A DNA stretch of 64,000 bases from CAYVIB01 sp964451365 (GTDB taxonomy: Bacteria > Pseudomonadota > Gammaproteobacteria > Pseudomonadales > Cellvibrionaceae), in NCBI GenBank assembly GCA_964451365.1, contig CAYVIB010000006.1, positions 62,001-126,000 of the forward strand. The letters run 5' to 3'. Both the position numbers and the translations under genes were made by a program. The notes under the pieces are model-generated. The model made no database searches and was not told where the DNA came from. It worked only from the letters and a program-made list of their open reading frames with translations. This document shows positions 61,199 through 64,000 of this stretch, one piece after another; positions within the stretch are counted from its first letter, which is position 1; every line of letters starts with the position of its first letter.

Positions 61199-63124
61199 AA
61201 ACGGTTTTAGCAAGCCGGCGGAAATACCGGCCTGGGAGGCCCGATCCGCATCAATTTCCTCACCACTGGCAATTACCACTCTTACATCCGGCAGCACCAT
61301 ATGCAGTCGCGAGGCAACCTGATAGCCATCCATATCCGGTAAATGCAGGTCCACCAGTGCGACCGAAGGTTTGTGCCTGCGCGCTTCATCAACCGCTACG
61401 CTGGCGTCCGCCGCCGGTATGACGTTCCAGCCCAACAGATTCAACAGCCCGGATGTTGCCTGCAGAGCATCGGGGTCGTCTTCCACCAGCAGTACCACGT
61501 CCATTCCATTGGACAGAGATTTTTGCTTTGCTGAACGAGGCACCGGCCTATTTTCCTCGAGAGGCGTGAAATATCGCGCCAGGCAAGAATGGATCTGTTG
61601 CTGATCCACCGGTTTGCTCAGGTACGCGGTGAAACCGGAAGCCAGGCAAATATCCACATCCCCCTTCATGTGTGCGGCGGTAAGCGCAACGAGTGGTTTG
61701 GTAAACCCGGACTCCCGCAATTTACGCGCAGTTTCCAGGCCATCCCGCTCCGGCATATGTATATCCATCAGGATGACATCAAAATCCTTACCATGCCATT
61801 TTTCCTCTGTAATGATTCGCTCCGCCTCAAGGCCGTTATGGGCATATACCACCTCGACTCCGGTCGCTTCCACGAAATGGCCAATCAGCAACCTGATATC
61901 ACGAAGGTCGTCCACCACCAGAACCCGGCCGTCAAAACGGGGCACGGAGGTGGTTTGGCTTTGGCTGATACTGCTAAAGTCCAAGGAAAATATTTCCCGC
62001 TCCACACCGGTAATATCGCCAGGATCAATGGTGAAAATGAATTCGCTGCCCTTTCCCGGCTGGCTGATCAATGAAATATTGCCGCCCAGCCGGTTAACCA
62101 GTTGCTTGCTGATGGCCAGCCCGAGTCCGGTACCGGCGCGTGGGTGGGCCCTGTCGCGTGCCTGGACAAATGGTTGGAACACCTCCTCCTGGACATCCGC
62201 CTTGATTCCCACACCGGTATCCTTCACGCTGAAGCGGATCTTTTCCCGCTCCGCCTGGGAGTCCATCGATACCAGCAGGGCCACTTCTCCCTGGTCGGTA
62301 AACTTGACCGCGTTTCCGATCAGGTTCAGCAACACCTGCCGCAACCGGGTGGGGTCGGTCAGTATCCGCGCAGGCAACGGCGTGGGTGTTTCGATCCGCA
62401 ACAACAGGTTCTTGTCCATCGCCGAGCCGTGCATCAACGCGTAAATATCGCTCAGGAACGTTGCCAGGTGAGTCTCCTGCTTCTCCAGTTCCAGCTTGCC
62501 CGCTTCAATCTTGGACAAATCCAGGATGTCGTTCAGCAGCCCAAGCAGGTGCTTACCGTTGCGGTCCACTACACGCAGGTGGGCAAGCGTTTCCGCGTCC
62601 TTATTCTTATTCATCAGGAGTTCGGTGAAACCAAGAATCGCCGATAGCGGTGTTCGTAGTTCATGGCTCAGGTGAGCAAGAAATTCACTTTTCAGTCGGT
62701 TTTCGCTCTCCGCCCGAATTCGTTCCATCCGCTCGTGTTCCATTTCCCGTCGGCCCAGTGCATAGCGGATGGATCGGGCCAGTTGCTCGGCTGTCAGATT
62801 GGTTTTAACCAGGTAGTCCACCGCCCCCGCTTCCAGCGCCTCGCGGTCCAACTCGCTCTGATGCATGCCCGTTAATAAAATAATCGGGCCGGTAAAGCCA
62901 AATTCACCCGCTTTTTTCAGGAGTTTTATTCCGTCATCCGATCCCAACTGGTAATCCATCAGGCAGAGATGATGGATATTTTTCTTGAGCAGCGCTTCAC
63001 CTTCCTCGAAAGTGGGCGCCCAATCAAGTGAATAGGGACCCGGAGCGATATCGTTCAACAACGCGCGCGCCAGGATAAAATCATCCTCGTCGTCGTCAAC
63101 TATTAAAAGTCTGGTCTCTTGCAT
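61157..63124 (-). CDS. Hybrid histidine kinase REC-HisKA-HATPase-REC-REC
   Basis: The 655-residue cytoplasmic product starts at the ATG at 63124 (MQETRLLIVDDDEDD), 7 bp after the upstream gene. Receiver 1 has D57 (LCLMDYQLG). The DHp has H154 (AHLSHELRTPL). The ATPase has N (LIGNAVKF) and G boxes (KDTGVGI, GTGLGLAI). Receiver 2 has ILMDIHMPERDG and receiver 3 ALVDLHLPDMDG. An input receiver plus two output receivers makes this a phosphorelay hub. It is preceded by a single-domain regulator and another kinase in one minus-strand operon continuing past the window. Confidence 0.95.
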   Translation of the reverse strand: MQETRLLIVDDDEDDFILARALLNDIAPGPYSLDWAPTFEEGEALLKKNIHHLCLMDYQLGSDDGIKLLKKAGEFGFTGPIILLTGMHQSELDREALEAGAVDYLVKTNLTAEQLARSIRYALGRREMEHERMERIRAESENRLKSEFLAHLSHELRTPLSAILGFTELLMNKNKDAETLAHLRVVDRNGKHLLGLLNDILDLSKIEAGKLELEKQETHLATFLSDIYALMHGSAMDKNLLLRIETPTPLPARILTDPTRLRQVLLNLIGNAVKFTDQGEVALLVSMDSQAEREKIRFSVKDTGVGIKADVQEEVFQPFVQARDRAHPRAGTGLGLAISKQLVNRLGGNISLISQPGKGSEFIFTIDPGDITGVEREIFSLDFSSISQSQTTSVPRFDGRVLVVDDLRDIRLLIGHFVEATGVEVVYAHNGLEAERIITEEKWHGKDFDVILMDIHMPERDGLETARKLRESGFTKPLVALTAAHMKGDVDICLASGFTAYLSKPVDQQQIHSCLARYFTPLEENRPVPRSAKQKSLSNGMDVVLLVEDDPDALQATSGLLNLLGWNVIPAADASVAVDEARRHKPSVALVDLHLPDMDGYQVASRLHMVLPDVRVVIASGEEIDADRASQAGISAGLLKPFSIDQLERALGKLP

Positions 63125-63131
63125 AGCAAAA

Positions 63132-63593
63132 TTAGAAAGTCGTTTCACATCGTGGAAGTTCGACAAACTCCACCCAATACTTCCCAAGCGTTTGCATCAG
63201 TTCCACCAGTGCATCAAATGTAACAGGTTTGGTAATGTATGATGCCGCGCCCAGATCATAGCCTTTGAGCATATCCTCCTCCGCCCTGGAGGTGGTTAAA
63301 ATAACCACGGGAATCCTGCGTAATACCTTGTCCTGCTTGATTTCCGCCAGTGCGGCGCGGCCATCCTTTTTTGGCATATTCAAGTCCAGCAAAATCAATC
63401 CCGGCAATGGATAAAGAACCCGGTCTTCGTATTTTTCGCTGCCGCGCAAATAGGCCATTAGCTGTACACCGTCCTCGACAAAATGCACCTCGTTGAGAAT
63501 GCGCCCTTCCATCATTGCTTCCCGGGCCAGTAACCGGTCGTCTTCGTCGTCATCCGCCATTAGAATGGTAAGCGGTTTTTTTGCTGCAATCAT
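63132..63593 (-). CDS. Single-domain response regulator (Rcp1/CheY-like)
   Basis: This 153-residue receiver-only protein has the acidic cluster DDDEDD (14-19), phospho-acceptor D70 (LILLDLNMPKKDG), T (ILTTSRAEEDM) and K (YITKPV). The RILNEVHFVEDGVQLMAYL segment and extended C-terminus are typical of Rcp1-type partners of phytochrome or PAS kinases. It lies 7 bp before the hybrid kinase gene and 9 bp after the upstream kinase gene, so it probably shuttles phosphate between them. Confidence 0.94.
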   Translation of the reverse strand: MIAAKKPLTILMADDDEDDRLLAREAMMEGRILNEVHFVEDGVQLMAYLRGSEKYEDRVLYPLPGLILLDLNMPKKDGRAALAEIKQDKVLRRIPVVILTTSRAEEDMLKGYDLGAASYITKPVTFDALVELMQTLGKYWVEFVELPRCETTF

Positions 63594-63602
63594 AACGACA
63601 CC

Positions 63603-64000
63603 TTAGGCGGTGAAGCCGTTGTCGGTTTGTTGAATCATTGGCAAACGCACTGTAAAAACAGTTCCCACACCCGGCGTGCTTTCAACGGAAATTGTCCCAC
63701 CGTGACGACTGATCACCTTGCGACACAAAGCCAAACCTATCCCCGTTCCTTCATATTGGTCGCGGCCATGCAACCGCTGGAATAAATCAAATATTCTGTC
63801 TTCATACTGCGGATCAAATCCTATCCCGTTGTCGGCAAAACGCAAACGGTACCACTGCCGCTCATCCGGTGGTTCACCCTCGACATCCGTCTCCACGGTC
63901 ACGGAAATTTCCACCTTCACTCCGCCCCGCCGAAACTTAAGACTATTACCGATAAGATTCATGAATACCTGCCTCAGTTGGGAGGCATCCGCATCAATTT
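63603..64000 (-). CDS. Histidine kinase, C-terminal part (5' end off window)
   Basis: Only the last 132 codons or so are present: the ATPase domain with N box (FMNLIGNSLKFRR), FADNGIGFDPQYEDRIFDLFQRLHGRDQYEGTGIGLALCRKVISRHGG and the closing GTVFTVRLP. The style (QYEDRIF..LFQRLH.R..YEGTGIGLA) is that of phytochrome-like or PAS-domain light/redox kinases, which usually pair with Rcp1-type regulators like the next gene. The sensor portion is outside the window, so the signal is unknown. Confidence 0.9.
   Translation of the reverse strand, partial: IDADASQLRQVFMNLIGNSLKFRRGGVKVEISVTVETDVEGEPPDERQWYRLRFADNGIGFDPQYEDRIFDLFQRLHGRDQYEGTGIGLALCRKVISRHGGTISVESTPGVGTVFTVRLPMIQQTDNGFTA

Overview
The window looks like part of a free-living, probably aquatic, gammaproteobacterial chromosome. 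The evidence is the gene families (Prc, XthA, TrmH, NfuA, cobalamin-dependent MetH, TesB, DUF2970, and a siroheme reductase followed by DUF934), the dense sensory and c-di-GMP repertoire, and the Mrp-type antiporter. Cellvibrionales or a relative is my inference; no marker gene fixes it. I see no rRNA, tRNA, CRISPR array, transposase, integrase or phage gene. Accessory DNA is limited to small palindromic or MITE-like elements. TTG and GTG starts are common.

Layout. 1-6134 (minus): an Mrp/Mnh cation:proton antiporter operon, order E-F-G-(DUF4040+B)-C-D-D-small-D, cut by the left edge. A MITE-like element lies just upstream of it. 6573-10478: a Rap1a/Tai-like secreted protein, an OmpR-type two-component pair, a second MITE-like element, and a 4'-phosphopantetheinyl transferase. 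10786-14865: a beta-propeller GGDEF-EAL protein. 15076-15533: a frameshifted secreted-protein gene. 16479-20649: prc, xthA and an HDAC-family deacetylase. 20713-25898: an ECF sigma / anti-sigma locus with a subtilase, a beta-barrel and a DUF4382 lipoprotein. 26061-31874: a PEBP protein, thpR and a giant CheB-CheR-PAS kinase. 32005-34128: a degenerate membrane pseudokinase. 34213-40414: etfAB, ETF-QO, a lipoprotein, tesB and trmH. 40882-46987: an AddB/AddA-like nuclease-helicase pair. 47260-56494: DAHP synthase, nfuA, metH and a sulfite/nitrite reductase. 56626-64000: a CPA2 antiporter, a CheX-REC fusion, an MscS channel, a small acidic lipoprotein and a phosphorelay cluster cut by the right edge.

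The most interesting system is the ECF locus at 20.7-25.9 kb. The divergent region between the subtilase and the sigma gene carries back-to-back GGAATA boxes, each 16 nt from a CGTAT box. The same pattern (GGAATA, 15 nt, CGTTTA) lies 36-63 bp upstream of the DUF4382 lipoprotein start. This suggests a sigma factor that drives itself, a secreted subtilase with about 100 residues of tetrapeptide xERQ repeats, and a surface lipoprotein. Other notable points are a probable AUA start in the Mrp operon, a pseudokinase lacking its phospho-histidine, an unannotated 38-residue membrane protein, and an A7 frameshift site. All family calls rest on reading the translated sequence by eye; no database search was run.
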